A DNA stretch of 64,000 bases, taken from the NCBI GenBank assembly GCA_032164245.1, contig JAVMKO010000006.1:10741001-10805000 (forward strand), read 5' to 3'. Positions 21,350-33,548 of the stretch are shown here, one piece after another. Each line of letters opens with the position of its first letter. The first letter of the stretch is position 1. The notes beneath the pieces were generated by a model. It saw only the letters and a list, made by a program, of their open reading frames with translations, did no database searches and was not told the DNA's origin. A program made the translations under genes and the position numbers. Origin of the DNA: Sternotherus odoratus (taxonomy: Eukaryota; Chordata; Testudines; Kinosternidae).

Positions 21350-22245
21350 GGGGGGGGGCAGGTATAAATAAGTACGCAAGAAATGAAAACAGAATTTTTC
21401 ATCCCATTACTTTTTAACTGAGAAGGTATTTTTTCCAGGCCCATAATTGGAGTTTAACTTTGCAAGTGTTTTGTTTTAGGAATGTGGAAGTTGACCTCAT
21501 CAGAAATAAATAAATTCCCTCATCACCATGGAGGAGAGTTGGGATTACCAAAAATGTCATTTTCCCTAACAATAAATATTAATGACATGTAGCTATTAAG
21601 GTGTCATCATTAATTAATTGCAGATTGTCTGTTTCCGCACAGTAGAATGTACCGCCATTGCTAAATGGATGTCTATTTCTCTTCTGATTCTTTTTTATTT
21701 CCATAATTATTCCAAATCCTGTTAGCGCCTCTCTCTCTCTCTCAAAAAAAAAATCACATCCTCTACTGTCACTTGCTAGGAACAGCTCACGAGGGCAAAT
21801 GCAGATCATCCCATGCATTGGCTCAAACACTGGAGGAATATCTGCTTGTCAGTGCTGACATGGTAGAGACAAAGGGCTGCTTGTCTGAGACAAGATATGC
21901 TACTTAGTGCCCTGGGCATGCTTTGAAGAGGTAATGAATGCATCCTCTGGGTAGACGAAGCTACTTATTGCTTGCAGGCTGGCTCTTCCCAACTGCAGAG
22001 GTTTAGTAAGCAGTTGTCTGCCTCACTTTGCTGAAGAGACCAATCAAACCATAAGCACTTTTGCTGAAGAAAATTAAATTCTGATTTATCTTCTTCTGGG
22101 GATTGAGTAATTTTTATTTTTTTTTACTAAATAGCTTCATCATAATGTGAAACTACACTCTATCCCTCACCCCTTTGCCCATCCACTAGCAATTCCCCTC
22201 CATTTGCATTTAGGAGACAAAATCATTTCAGATCTTAAAGATACG
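21350..22245. other. no feature recognised
   Basis: AT-rich; a short (CT)n plus A9 junction at 21729-21752 is the only simple repeat. Confidence 0.3.
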
Positions 22246-22248
22246 AGG

Positions 22249-22330
22249 CCAGATCCTCGGCTGGCATAAATCAGCATAGATCCATTGAAGTCCATGGAGT
22301 CACATGGACTAACACCAGCTGAGGATCTGG
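22249..22330. repeat. palindromic MITE (CCAGATCCTC...GAGGATCTGG)
   Basis: An 82-bp imperfect palindrome: the left end CCAGATCCTCGGCTGG pairs with the right end CCAGCTGAGGATCTGG, with a centre near ATTGAAGTCCATGG. Halves or decayed copies occur at 20525, 39170, 49505 and 50848. Confidence 0.75.
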
Positions 22331-22334
22331 GCTG

Positions 22335-23390
22335 GTGACCTCTTTAACACTAAAAGCTGGAATAACTTTATATGCCTGATATCTTGCTCCTCAGAATAAC
22401 CTTAGTTGTCTGTAAGGCTGAGCTTGTATGTGCAGTGAGCACTGTGAAAAGCCACCCACCGTAGTTACACTTACTGTGGTAGCTCCCCATTCCAAGTATA
22501 GAAAACACCACAACTATGATAGAGGTAAACACCTCTGTGCAGCACATGTTCAGTGTGTAGCAGCAGGCACCGTGTACTTGTGTTTTTGCTCTCTACACAA
22601 CATTAAGAATGTGAGGATCCTTCCCGCCCCTCCCTGGGCATGGCGGTTTCTAAATAACTCTGTTTCCTAATGATAAGTGAACACAGAAGGCCGAGCTACA
22701 TACGCACACTGCTGCTCTGTTAGGCTCCGGTGGCTTCTGCGAGAGAAGACAAAGAGGCCTACAAGAGAGCTCCCAAATGATTTAAAGGGATAGTGCCACA
22801 TCCTATATACTTCTGTATGCTAAGCAGCAGCGGATTCCTTCACCCATTAAAACACTGTGGCAGTCTATTGCCCCCTAAAATCATAAAAGTCTCTCATTAG
22901 CATTAACGGGAGTCATTCAGTCATCACAAGGGAAGAGCATGGACTCGAGGAACGAGCAGGAGGTAACTTGATGTTATGAGCTCCTCAGGGCAGAGACTGG
23001 CTCACCCTGTGTGTGGGGGGAGGCAGGGGGGTGCCGTGCCTACTGCTAGGGAGCCCTGATCTTAGTTGCAGCCTGCAGGATCCATGTAATATAAATAATA
23101 ATACAGAAGGGTAGGGTTAGAGGACAGGGCCCTGTCTGCACAACAGCTTCCACCATGGATACCACTCCTGGAGCAGCACCAGCGAAGAACAGCACTTACA
23201 AATTCTCCCAGCGTAGATACGGGTGATGGGGGTAACGGTCTTACAGCAGCCCTTGGCAATGACCCCAAAGCCCTGTCACCTCTTATCCTGGAAGTGTCCC
23301 TAAGAGGGGGCCTTGCAAAGCCAGACAACTGCCCAGGTTCTCACAGAGTTAATTCCCAGCCAGAGCTCAGAGCGGGGAAGAGGGGGAGGT
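22335..23390. other. no feature recognised
   Basis: No clear family. A G run (about 23015-23030) and an AAT-rich patch near 23086-23102 are the only visible simple sequence. Confidence 0.3.
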
Positions 23391-23394
23391 GGCA

Positions 23395-23525
23395 ATTGTC
23401 CAGGAGCCTGAGCAATTTAAAAGGGCCTGGGGGTCCCAGCCACCTCCACTGCTGCGGTAACAGTGGCAGTGGCTGGGAGCCCCAGGTCCTTTTAAGTTAC
23501 CTAGGCAGGCCGCAGGGCTCCTAGA
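23395..23525. repeat. GC-rich palindrome
   Basis: The arms, TTAAAAGGGCCTGGGGGTCC (from 23418) and the inverse of GGAGCCCCAGGTCCTTTTAA (to 23496), enclose a CAGCCACCTCCACTGCTG centre. The AAGGGCC/CCCCGG wording resembles the palindrome at 4691-4829, so a related GC-rich element family is possible. Confidence 0.6.
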
Positions 23526-23529
23526 CGCA

Positions 23530-25240
23530 CGCAGGTGATACCGGTGGGGGTGAAGACAGCCGAGCAGGCATGTGGAAGCCCTGGTCGTGATGGAAGAGCG
23601 CACCCAGCAGCTCCCTGGGCACCAGAAGCACAGCCAGCCTCATTTTGGCCCATTGACTGTTCCGGTTTGGGGCCCAGAATGGGTGTCGGTGGGTTTGGGG
23701 AGGCACCCCCATAATTAGGTGATGCTAAGCCTAGGTATGTTCAGCATCTTAAAAGAATGGTGTTAGTGTCAGAGGAGAGTCAAGGGGGTGGTGCTGACCA
23801 AAAGTCCAATCAGGGAGCTCTGGGGAAACACAGGAGCACCACTGTCTGGACTGTCTTAGCCCTTCTGAGTTTACTGCTTGTAAAACTGCATGGAAGGAAT
23901 GTGCAGCTGTAGGCTTCTGTCAAGTCGGTGTCAGTTTGGGTTAAACTAGAAGCCCTGAAATACAATCCCAACCCAGTTTGATTTCATGTTCAAACCTGAG
24001 CCTCGGGTGAATTTCCTTCATCTTCTCATTCCACCCTGGCCCTACTACAATGCACTGTAGAGCATCTCAGGGAAACACCTATAAATAATATTCACAAGGA
24101 ACGCGGGAGAAAGTTAAACAGCAAATTCCCAGTTAGCATTTGAAACTGTGTGCTCAAATTGTTACTGTTATAATTGATTTATTGGCAACATGCGGCATTG
24201 TAACTCTCCCCTGTACACAGGGGGCAGAGCATCTGTATTTTGAAAAATGCCCCACACATCACGAACGCAACAGCGTTGTCCAAGGTGGATTCAACTTCAA
24301 ACATATTTCCCTGTTTGTACAATGCCATCCAACTGGGCAGTTGTGCCGGTGGCTGGTTTGTTATGGCAGCACATTCAGCTCGGATATAAAACAACATAGT
24401 TAGGACTTACACATCGCATAAAAGGACCAGACCCTAAAATCCTTATCCCAGCAAAAAACATCCAGTGAGGTCAATGGCATTGGTTATGTTCTGCGTGCAC
24501 CCTATGATAAGGCAGAGAAATACATTGCCGAGGTCCAGAGAGGGACCTTTTTGTTGATATATCAGGTGCTGGCCATTGCCAAAGAAATTGGGTAGCTGGA
24601 TGAATGATCTAATGCAGTTCAGCAGTTCCTACTGTGCGTAATAACTGAGATATTAAACACTTTTACATTTAAGTGGTTATTTTCCAAGTCTGATTTAACC
24701 CAGGAATGCTAATCTCTGCAAAAACCTAACTGACTAAATACCAGGCTGCTTTAATGAGCTCCTGCTTCGTCTGCGCCTGCACTATTGCTCTGTTGTCAAA
24801 ATGTGCTGCTGCTTAATTAGCACCCACTGTTCATTCTGTTTGGAGTGTGGATCTCAAGGTAAAAATAAGAAGGAAAGGCCATAGAGCTGGCAATGCTCCT
24901 TCAGGAGTGCCCTTAGTTAAGATTATGGACAGACTCTGGGGGGGCTTTTTTGGCATGGAGCAGAAAAGCTACAGAGTCACAGACAGACAGAGACAGAGAG
25001 TTGGACCTGGTTCTCCATTTTTTATTATCCCATTGAGTTCTCAGGCTTTGGGTCTAGGACTCCCAGAGAATTTCCTCTCGATTAAAGGGAGTGGGAGGGA
25101 CAGCTGCTTGTCAAGATGGAGAAAAGGCAGCACACCCATCCATCCAGAACTGTTGGATAGAAGGACTCGGATACAACATCAGTGATCACATGACCCCTTC
25201 TCCCTATTACAGGTGGCCTGAAATCCCTCCCACCACCCCG
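23530..25240. other. no feature recognised
   Basis: About 1.7 kb with short frames on both strands and no domain or repeat that I can name. TCAATGGCATTGG words near 24470 hint at another decayed palindrome. Confidence 0.3.
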
Positions 25241-25246
25241 AAATTT

Positions 25247-25450
25247 TTAATAAAAAACAAGTTGTCAATTGTCCATGGAAACTTTGAGGTTTTTTAATGA
25301 AAACTCTAAAACGAATGTTTTCAGCTAATTGTGTGGTGAAAAGATTAAGTTCTCTGTGGAAAACAGACACCTCTTGTGACAAATCTCATTTGGTCAAAAA
25401 CCTACATTTTTGACATAAAACAGTTTCAGTGAAGCGTATTTGAGCTGATC
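25247..25450. repeat. AT-rich degenerate DNA-element family
   Basis: A run of AAAAACxxGTTGTC and GTCAAAAACCTACATTTTTG words of the type described at 16978. Confidence 0.35.
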
Positions 25451-25619
25451 TCCTCCCTACCCCATTCTCCAACACCATCACTTCTGTTCTCTGTCCACCA
25501 TCTCCATCCACATAACCACAGAACCTTCTCCTCTCCTTCACTTTAATACTTCACCAACATATTAATAAACAAAGCCATGCACCTCAGTTTTCATCTGCAG
25601 ATATCAGAGGACTTTCAAG

Positions 25620-25760
25620 GTAGAGCATCATTGTTTCTATTTTAAAGATGGGGAGGCTGAAGGGCACACAGCAACCAGGGGAAATACAGGGAGTAGAACC
25701 CAAGAATCTGGAATCCCATTCTTCATTTTGTAGGAAAAAACCTCTATCCATGAGTTGCTG
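25620..25760 (-). repeat. MIR/CORE-SINE-like fragment, antisense
   Basis: TATTTTAAAGATGGGGAGGC, followed by GGGAGTAGAACCCAAGAATC and ACCTCTATCCATGAGTTGC, follows the antisense MIR order. Confidence 0.5.
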
Positions 25761-25924
25761 GGCCCCTTCCATAAAATGAAGGAAGCTGGAGGTCAGAGGC
25801 TCTCTCTCACTACATATAAGAATACTGAGATCATTATATTGACATTTTACAGCATGTTATGTTAATGCAAAACATGAGACAGGATGAATATGAAATTGCA
25901 GAAGCACTAACTGTGGTATGTAAC

Positions 25925-27290
25925 ATTGCTTAAATCAGCTTCTGTACCCGATGACTGGAGAATAGCTAATGTGATGCCAATTTTTAAAAAAGGCTCCAGA
26001 GGTGATCCTGGCAATTACAGACCAGTACGCCTAACTTCAGTACCAGGCAAATTGATTGAAACTATAGTAAAGAAGCAAATTATCAGACACATAGATAAAC
26101 ATGATTTGTTGGGGATGAGTCAATGCAGATTTTGTTAAGGGAAATCATGCCTCACCAATCTATTAGAATGATTTGGAGCAGGGAGTCAAACATGTAGACA
26201 AGAATGATCCAGTAAATTTGGTGTTCTTGGACTTTCAAAAAGCCTTTGACAAGGTCCTTCACCAAAGGCTCTTAAGCAAACTAAGCAATCATGGGATAAG
26301 AGGGAAGGTCCTATAATGGATCAATTAATAGATAGGAAACAAAGGGTAATAATAAATGTTCAGTTTTCAGAATGGAGAGAGGTAAATAGCAGGGTCCTCA
26401 TTGAATCTGTAGCAGGACCAGTGCTCTTCAACATATTCATAAATAATTTGAAAAAGGTGGATAACAGTGAGGTGGCCAAAAAAAATAAAAATCACTCAAG
26501 ATAGTTAAGTCCAAAGAGTTACAAAAGGGCCTCTTAAAACCAAGCAACTCAGCAACAAAATGACAGATGAAATTAAATGTTGCTAAATGTAAAGTAATGC
26601 ACATTGGGAAACATAATCCCAACTATACATACACAATGATGAGGTCTAAATTAGCTTTTTCCACTCAAGAAAGAGATCTTGGAATCATTGTGTATTGTCC
26701 TCTGAAAACATCTGCTCATTATGTAGCACCAGTCAAAAAAGCTACCAGTGTTAGGAAAGGGATAGATAGTACAACAGAAGATATAATGCCACTATATAAA
26801 TCCATGGTACACCCACACCTTGGATACTACATGCAGTTCTGGTTGCCCCATCTCAAAAGAGTTATTAGAATTGGAAAATGTACAGAGAAGAATGACAAAA
26901 ATCATTAAGGGTATGGAACTGCTTCCATATGAGGAGAGATTAAAAAGGCGGGGACTATTCAGGTTGGGAAAGAGACAACTGAGGGGGATATGACAGAGGT
27001 CTATGAAATCATGAATGGTGTAGAGAAAGTTATTTCCCCCCCACACACACATAACACAAGACCAAGGTGTCACCCAAGGAAATTAATATGCAGCAGGTTT
27101 AAAACAAACAAAAGGAAGTATTTCTTCACACAATGCACAGTCAACCTGTGGAACTCATTGCCAGGGGATGTTGTACAGGCCAAATCTATAACTGCTTCAA
27201 ATAATAATAATAATAATAATAAAGTTCATAGAGGATAGGTCCATCAATGAATATTAGCCAAGATGGTAAAGGATGCAACCAGAAGGGTTG
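25925..27290 (+). pseudogene. CR1-like LINE, reverse transcriptase to 3' end (broken)
   Basis: A second, more diverged CR1-clade lineage. Landmarks: VPDDWRIANVMPIFKKGSRG near 25945, DPGNYRPVRLTSVPGK near 26004, a FQKAFDKV-like stretch near 26235, [14 protein letters not shown] near 26415, ERDLGIIV near 26675, HPHLGYYMQFW near 26812, RFKTNKRKYFFTQ near 27095 and LWNSLPGDVV near 27150. The FADD box is missing because sequence between about 26455 and 26570 is rearranged. Many stops and frameshifts are present. The C-terminal NTRPRCHP..RFKTNKRKYFFTQ part matches the antisense copy at 45630-45830, not the copy at 11343, so at least two subfamilies are present. Confidence 0.85.
27198..27222. repeat. 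(AAT)n microsatellite
   Basis: Eight AAT/ATA units inside the decayed LINE end. Confidence 0.9.
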
Positions 27291-27294
27291 GCAA

Positions 27295-29312
27295 CCCTAC
27301 CTCAGGCAAGTCACTTTCCCCCCCGTTTCACCTCCCGTGATGTTCTTATCTATCTCTCATCTTCTATTTAGACTATACGTTCTGTGGAGTAAGTCTCTCT
27401 CTTGCTATGTGCCTATATGTTGTCTAACACAACGAGGCTCCCTTCTTGATGGGGCCTTGAGGATCAGCATTTCTCAGATGCAGCCACAGGGGGCTTTTCT
27501 TGCATCTACAGCTTCCTGGGTGGTGATGGGGGGTGGGGGGACGACAAAGCAGCGGCCCCTCCCCTGGGGCCACTACCAGGGGCTGGTCCGTGGCCTCTTC
27601 TGGAGCCATAAACACTGTAAGAGCGGGTGGCCAATGTGAGTTCCCGGGGGGGCGTGACACACAGTAGTGGCCCACACCCTGTAATGTGATTCCAAAGAGG
27701 TGCAAAGGTCTGCATGAGTACAGTGTGTGTAATACACATGAACACAACCCCCCAAACCCCTCACAGTGTAGTGTTAGGGCTAGATCATACTCACCATGGT
27801 AAGAGTGATCCAATCTAGCCCTACGGGAGCTCTATTTTCCTGTCTAGGCCGTGATAGTTTTCTATGTAGTTGTAACTCTCACTGCACAGTCTCTTTTCGC
27901 CACCTCAGTAGCTACGTCTTTGCCCTAAATTGCTAAATAAAGGCACAAAAAAATTAAAGCCAAAAAGGAAGTTATGAATTTTTGCCAGTTTCTTGGTGCA
28001 ATCTCCCCCAGGGCGTTTAGAAGCACCAATGTCTGCCTAATAAAACACACTGTGGATCACTAAGCAAATATATAGCAATGTAGTCATCTCTTTTCACAAA
28101 TCCCTGGCTCTAATTAATGATTAATGAGGAATTCTTATGTAACTAAATGGATGCGGTACAATAATCCCTAATAATTCCCCCCTCCCCAACAAAAATCTAT
28201 AATGTTCAATTTTTCTTACATTTCAGAGTCTTTGCTTTGAATCTCCATGTAATTGTTTGGGGGAAAGTGGAGACTTGTATAACTCGTATGCCTGAGAGGT
28301 GCAGAAAACAGAGCAGCCCTGCATTAGGCCATCACATTCCCTACATGTCACTGAGACTCAGAAAGGATGGAGATGGGGAGGTAAGATAGAGCTGGTAAGT
28401 TGCTCATTGATCCAGTAATCACAACAGAGCTGGTAGTTTCTTAAAGATGCCGTGTCTTGCTGATATGGCTGGAGGAATCTGCTTCAGCACTGATGTACTG
28501 TCAGGAGGACGAGGCGCGAGACCTGTAAACTGCCCTTAAAAATACACCTGTGCAATCTCCACTGAAGTCAAGCGGGAATCATGTGCATGAGTACAAGGGT
28601 GGTGTCTGGCAGCATACGGCCATGAAAGGCCAAGTTTTAGTGATTGGGGGAGGGAGAAAATGATTGAGTTGGGGCCTACTGTTCCAAAGAGCCTTCAATT
28701 GTTACTGAATGTGACTCTGGCATTTCAAATAGACAGCAAAGGCACTACATTTTAAAAATAATATCTATTCTATACAAAGTGTATGCAATCCACATGAAAT
28801 GCACAAGTGCCATATGCAGATACACGAAGTAGACGACTGTTTACACTCTAGAGTCTAGAGCATCTTTTTTGCTCAATAAGCAATAGCAGGACTTTGCAAA
28901 GGGGACTAGCACGTCTATTCAACTATCTGACTGCCAACCCCTTCTTCCAACAGTGCTCCCCCTCCTTTTTGGTAGCTCTGGCAACTATCCTGGTATAAAT
29001 CTTCACCTGAGGCCACATTAGCTCAATGGGGTTTCATCATACCTGGTGTTCGGAAAAACCCAGTTCAGATTTAGAATGAATAGACAGGCAAACACCAGCA
29101 GTATGTTATGATAAATTGTTACTTTATGGGAACCAAACACAGTATCTGACAGTTGCAATACTCATTCAGTTGGAGTCCAAACCCCATTTAGCCCAAGTCT
29201 CAGTATGTTATATTATTTGGATCATTGTCTAAAAGGGACAAAGAACAGAGGATGCGATTAGTGACCTTAAACATGCTTCAGGCATAAAAATCACTGTGTT
29301 ACGGTCCAATGT
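27295..29312. other. mostly unassigned; GC-rich patch and one hairpin
   Basis: A GC-rich patch at 27470-27700 contains TTTCTCAGATGCAGCCACAG and GTGGTGATGGGGGGTGGG and may be a transposon piece. A hairpin at 27773-27823 is listed separately. Nothing else is recognised. Confidence 0.35.
27773..27823. repeat. 51-bp hairpin
   Basis: GTTAGGGCTAGATCATACTC pairs with GAGTGATCCAATCTAGCCCT across an ACCATGGT centre, which is itself a palindrome. Confidence 0.7.
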
Positions 29313-29316
29313 AACT

Positions 29317-29591
29317 GAGGGCTTGTCTAGATCATGTGGCAACGCATGCCAGAGGGATACAATGTGTAAAGCTCACCAACGTGCTGCTCTGTAACTGCCC
29401 CGTGCTCTAAAAGGTACCTAGTTCTCATTAACATGGTCTTGTTTGAAATGGGAATACATCAGCACAACTAGGGATCCTTTCAAGTGTGCCCACAGGGTCT
29501 CCATGGGGCAGTTAGAGAGCAACATGTTACAGCACTCTACAAATCACACCTTTCTAGAGTGCTTTGCCTGAGCCATGTAGACAAGCCCTTA
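29317..29591. mobile_element. MITE with GGGCTTGTCTA termini
   Basis: The left end GAGGGCTTGTCTAGATCATG and the right end CCATGTAGACAAGCCCTTAG are inverse complements with a few mismatches. Internal sequence is repeated in inverted form around GCCCCGTGCTCT and ATGGGGCAGTTAGAG. TAGACxxG-type termini suggest PIF/Harbinger or hAT; flanking duplications are unclear. Length about 275 bp. Confidence 0.7.
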
Positions 29592-29599
29592 GTTGACCA

Positions 29600-30290
29600 C
29601 GCTTACCTTGCAAGAATGTGTGAAGGCCACTTATCCTCAGGTAGGGCATCATTGCATTCCTGATCATCTGCTCCAAGAATTCTTTTCTCGTTGGTAGGAG
29701 ACAGAGCTATGTCAGGGGCTGGGGTCTGAGACTGTGGAATGAACTCCCACAGGAACTAAGGACAACCCCAAAATCTCACCGCCTTCTGCTCCAAATGGAA
29801 AGGCACATTTCTATGACAAAGACAGCAGCATGTACCTCTGACACCCTTCACACTCCTCCAAACAAACAAAACAAAAACCCCAACAACCTACCAAAACACT
29901 AGTCTGCACACACAATTCTCCTCCAGGAGAGGACAAACCACATGTGACATATGTTAGTCGTGTTGCTTAATGGACTATTGGAAGATGCTCAGACACTATG
30001 GGGATGATGGTGTTATAAGAACCAGGATAGAGTAGAATAGAATCCGCAATCCATTATCCCTATATATAAAGGGGGTAATGTAGTAATGTACTGTATCATT
30101 ATGAATGTCACCGTAGATTTCCACTCACATAGATAATTGCAGAAACACTATTTTCAGATATGAGCACTGAATGACACATGATGCTAAGTGCATCCTAGAC
30201 ATGAAGCTTCAGCAGTTCCTTTGCTTACAGCTTGATCTGACAAACACCATCATGATAGCATCACATTTTGCTGTTTCTCTCCATTTTCAC
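29600..30290. other. no feature recognised
   Basis: No identifiable family. A run of AACAAACAAAACAAAAACCC lies near 29860. Confidence 0.3.
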
Positions 30291-30294
30291 AGTA

Positions 30295-30696
30295 CAGTAA
30301 ACCCTCGATTTAACGGACCTCGATTTAACGGACTTCGGATGCAACGGACAAAATTTCTAAGCAAGTCTGATGCATCCAAAATCCATTTGTTGTGGGCTGG
30401 CTGACAGCTCCCGGCTGCCGCCCGGGTCCCAGCAGCCGGGACCCGGGCGGGCTGGCTGCCGGGTCCCGGCTGCCGCCCGGGTCCCAGCAGCTGGGACCTG
30501 GGCGGGCTGGTTGAAAGCTCCCAGCTGCCACCCGGGTCCCGGCAGCGGGCGGGCTGCAGAGCTGCCGCCCCGACCCTGTGGCGGGCGGGCTGCTGCTCCG
30601 ACAGCTCGGGTTTTTTTATTATTATTAAATAACGGACTTTTTCATTTAACGGACACCCCCTCGCCCGAATTAGTCCGTTAAATGGAGGTTTTACTG
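30295..30696. mobile_element. pogo/Tigger-like MITE with TA duplication
   Basis: The left terminus CAGTAAACCCTCGATTTAAC (from 30295) pairs with the right terminus GTTAAATGGAGGTTTTACTG (to 30696). TA flanks both sides (30293-30294, 30697-30698). ATTTAACGGAC is repeated near the left end and CCGTTAAAT/TTTAACGGAC near the right. There is no transposase frame; the 402-bp element holds a GC-rich cargo at about 30400-30605. In autonomous relatives a DDE transposase acts on these ends. Confidence 0.85.
30400..30605. repeat. GC-rich tandem/inverted cargo of the pogo-like MITE
   Basis: CCCGGGTCCCAGCAGC and CAGCTCCCGGCTGCCGCC words recur about three times, partly inverted (GGGACCCGGGCGGGCTGG). The block is far more GC-rich than the element's ends. 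Confidence 0.75.
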
Positions 30697-30699
30697 TAG

Positions 30700-31985
30700 T
30701 CTCATTTGTGATGGTGAAGTCTTTGAAAGCATCTAGTACAAAATCATCTTTTTGCCTGATCCTTACATTTCTCCTTGTGCATGTCTTGAATTATTTGATG
30801 TTGCCTGCAGAGAATAAAATGACCAACTATTAAACAGGATATGCATATATACACATATTATACAAGTGTACTTGTATATGTTGTGGGTAGACATACACAC
30901 GGAGTGATGTATTTTATCTGGCCTTTCCTCTTTTACTGGATTCATGCTTTTCTGCAGTGATTCCAAACTTCTCATGGATACACACACATTTTGACACAGC
31001 CAGCCCATTGTCCTCCTCAATTATCTTTGTAAGTTCACTTGCATTTCCCTACCTCCCAGTCAAAGAGACACAGATGCATTAGGCTTGATTTACTACCATA
31101 ATTAGACTTCACACTAGATATGTATAATGTATGAAATGTGATAGCTACTGTGATTTACAGATGCTACTGCATTCTACTTACAGTGGGTATTTTTGAGCAG
31201 CCTCTCCGTAGGCCTCTGATGAAGATGATGTCTAATGATGTCCACATCAGTAGTTTCTGCTAGGAGAGACACTGAGGTCTTGCATAACAATGCTTTTTAA
31301 AGACAGTGGCAGAAATCAATTAGTGCACAGGCTGGCAACAAAACAGTACTTGTTAGTGCTTCCAATCCACACCATCACTTTGCCCTCTGACTTTGCCCCA
31401 AGAATATACCCAAGAGGAAACGTCTCCTCATTCAGTGAGCACGGAGAGTAAACAACCTGGCAGCACTGAGACAGACATTAACTGTGCTCTGGTATCCTTT
31501 AATAGCTTTGAGAGCCTTCCAATGCCTGTCGTGCAGTGGAGCGAGCTCCAAAGAGATGCCATAAAAGATGTTGAAGTTATTCTGAAACAAATATCCTGGA
31601 GAACATACTGAAAGAAATGAGCGATAGGCTGAAGATACCATGGTAAACAGGGCCTGAAAGACAGATCCTTGTTTTCTGATGATTTTGAAATGAACTGATT
31701 AGCATGTTTGTAAGCCACACTTTACTATACTGCGCACACTATTGTCTCTGATGATCATCAATGGTGTGCCACCAATCATACAAATGATTATTTCCTGTCC
31801 TCTTTAGAGACCACAGCTGAGTAGAATGTCATCTGCCTGAACTGTACACAAAAACTGAAACAGTAGATCTAGCTTGCTGCAGAGGTTCAACAAAGCAGGA
31901 TGAGCAAAAAGAGGATGCTGAAGAGTGAGGTGAAGTGCACCAAAGGAGGAAAAATCTATGTTCAATTGTTATTTGTATTGTAGCA
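30700..31985. other. no feature recognised
   Basis: AT-rich, with ACACATATATACAC-like simple patches near 30845-30900. No repeat family or exon-like frame. Confidence 0.3.
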
Positions 31986-31987
31986 AT

Positions 31988-31995
31988 GTCTAGAG
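31988..31995. repeat. 8-bp target-site duplication, left (copy 1)
   Basis: GTCTAGAG, repeated exactly at 33704-33711. Confidence 0.95.
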
Positions 31996-32202
31996 CAGTG
32001 ATGGCAAACCTTTTTGAGCCCGAGTGCCCAAACTGCAAACCAAAACGACTTTTTTTTTTCAAAGTGCCAACACTGCAATTAAACCTGAATAACGAGGTTT
32101 TAGTTTAGAAAAAACAATTCGTACAGTTTTTCAAACTAATTAACAGCTTTTGTTTAAAAAGAAAAACACAATAACAGAGCTTTCCATTAAACATTTTAAT
32201 TG

Positions 32203-32232
<30 letters not shown>
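32203..32232. repeat. poly(A) tract
   Basis: About 30 consecutive A at the junction between the AT-rich arm and the minisatellite. The matching tract in copy 2 (37039-37069, poly(T)) is interrupted by a single G. Confidence 0.95.
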
Positions 32233-32234
<2 letters not shown>

Positions 32235-32246
32235 CAATTGTACACC

Positions 32247-33405
32247 CCCCCAACTGACCCACTCAGCCCAGTCTCTCCCCCCCAAACCTCCTTCCCTCCC
32301 ACCCAACCCCCAAATGACCCACCCAGCCCAGTCTCTCCCCCCCAAACCTCCTTCCCTCCCACCCACCCCCCAACTGACCCACTCAGCCCAGTCTCTCCCC
32401 CCCAAACCTCCTTCCCTCCCACCCACCCCCCAACTGACCCACTCAGCCCGGTCTCTCCCCCGAAACCTCTTTTCCTCCAACCCCACAACTGATCCACCCA
32501 GCCCAGTCTCTCCCCCCCAAACCTCCTTCCCTCCCACCCACCCCCCAACTGACCCACTCAGCCCGGTCTCTCCCCCCCAAACCTCCTTCCCTCCCACCCA
32601 CCCCCCAACTGACCCACTCAGCCCGGTCTCTCCCCCGAAACCTCTTTTCCTCCAACCCCACAACTGATCCACCCAGCCCAGTCTCTCCCCCCCAAACCTC
32701 CTTCCCTCCCACCCACCCCCCAACTGACCCACTCAGCCCGGTCTCTCCCCCCCAAACCTCCTTCCCTCCCACCCAACCCCCAAATGACCCACCCAGCCCA
32801 GTCTCTCCCCCCCAAACCTCCTTCCCTCCCACCCACCCCCCAACTGACCCACTCAGCCCAGTCTCTCCCCCCCAAACCTCCTTCCCTCCCACCCACCCCC
32901 CAACTGACCCACTCAGCCCGGTCTCTCCCCCGAAACCTCTTTTCCTCCAACCCCACAACTGATCCACCCAGCCCAGTCTCTCCCCCCCAAACCTCCTTCC
33001 CTCCCACCCACCCCCCAACTGACCCACTCAGCCCGGTCTCTCCCCCCCAAACCTCCTTCCCTCCCACCCACCCCCCAACTGACCCACTCAGCCCGGTCTC
33101 TCACCCCAAAACCTCCTTTCCTCCACCCCCCCCCCAACTGACCCACTCAGCCCGGTCTCTCACCCCAAAACCTCCTTTCCTCCACCCCCCCCCCAACTGA
33201 CCCACCCAGCCAGGTCTCTCCCCCCCAAACCTCCTTTCCTCCAACCCCCCCCCCCCAAATGACCCACTCAGCCCGGTCTCTCCCCCCCAAACCTCCTTCC
33301 CTCCCACCCACCCCCCAACTGACCCACCCAGCCATGTCTCTCCCCCCCCAAACCTCCTTTCCTCCAACCCCACAACTGACCCCCCTCCCGGTCTCTCCCT
33401 CCCCC
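32247..33405. repeat. about 60-bp C-rich minisatellite, 20 units (copy 1)
   Basis: Units of 55-60 bp follow the order AACTGACCCACTCAGCCCG, GTCTCTCCCCCCCAAACC, TCCTTCCCTCCCACCCA. Variants include GATCCACCCAGCCCA, CCCCCGAAACCTCTTTTCC, TCACCCCAAAACC, CCAGG and CCATG in place of CCCGG. Twenty GTCTCT words can be counted, the last in a partial unit. Confidence 0.95.
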
Positions 33406-33463
33406 CCCCCGCGCTTACTTGTTCGCTGGGTCACGCTGCTTGCTGTGACCCGACTCCAGCGAG

Positions 33464-33513
33464 GCCCCAGTCGCTCCTGTGACGTCCTGCCCCAGTCGCT
33501 CCTGTGACGTCAG
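33464..33513. repeat. 25-bp tandem duplication with TGACGTC words
   Basis: Two adjacent 25-bp copies (33464-33488, 33489-33513) beginning GCCCCAGTCGCTCCTGTGAC. The second ends in a full CRE-like TGACGTCA (33505-33512). Confidence 0.9.
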
Positions 33514-33548
33514 TGTGTCAGGTGATAGAGCGGGGGCGTGGCTTCAGT

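Noticed and set aside
32247..33405. CRISPR-like regular repeats
   Set aside because: Units are contiguous, have no unique spacers, and lie inside a eukaryotic transposon.
32105..33434. Repetitive frames of up to 194 residues rich in Gly, Trp and Glu or in Pro and Ser
   Set aside because: They follow the near 60-bp minisatellite period, occur on both strands, and have no start context or domain. The same holds for 35783-37167.
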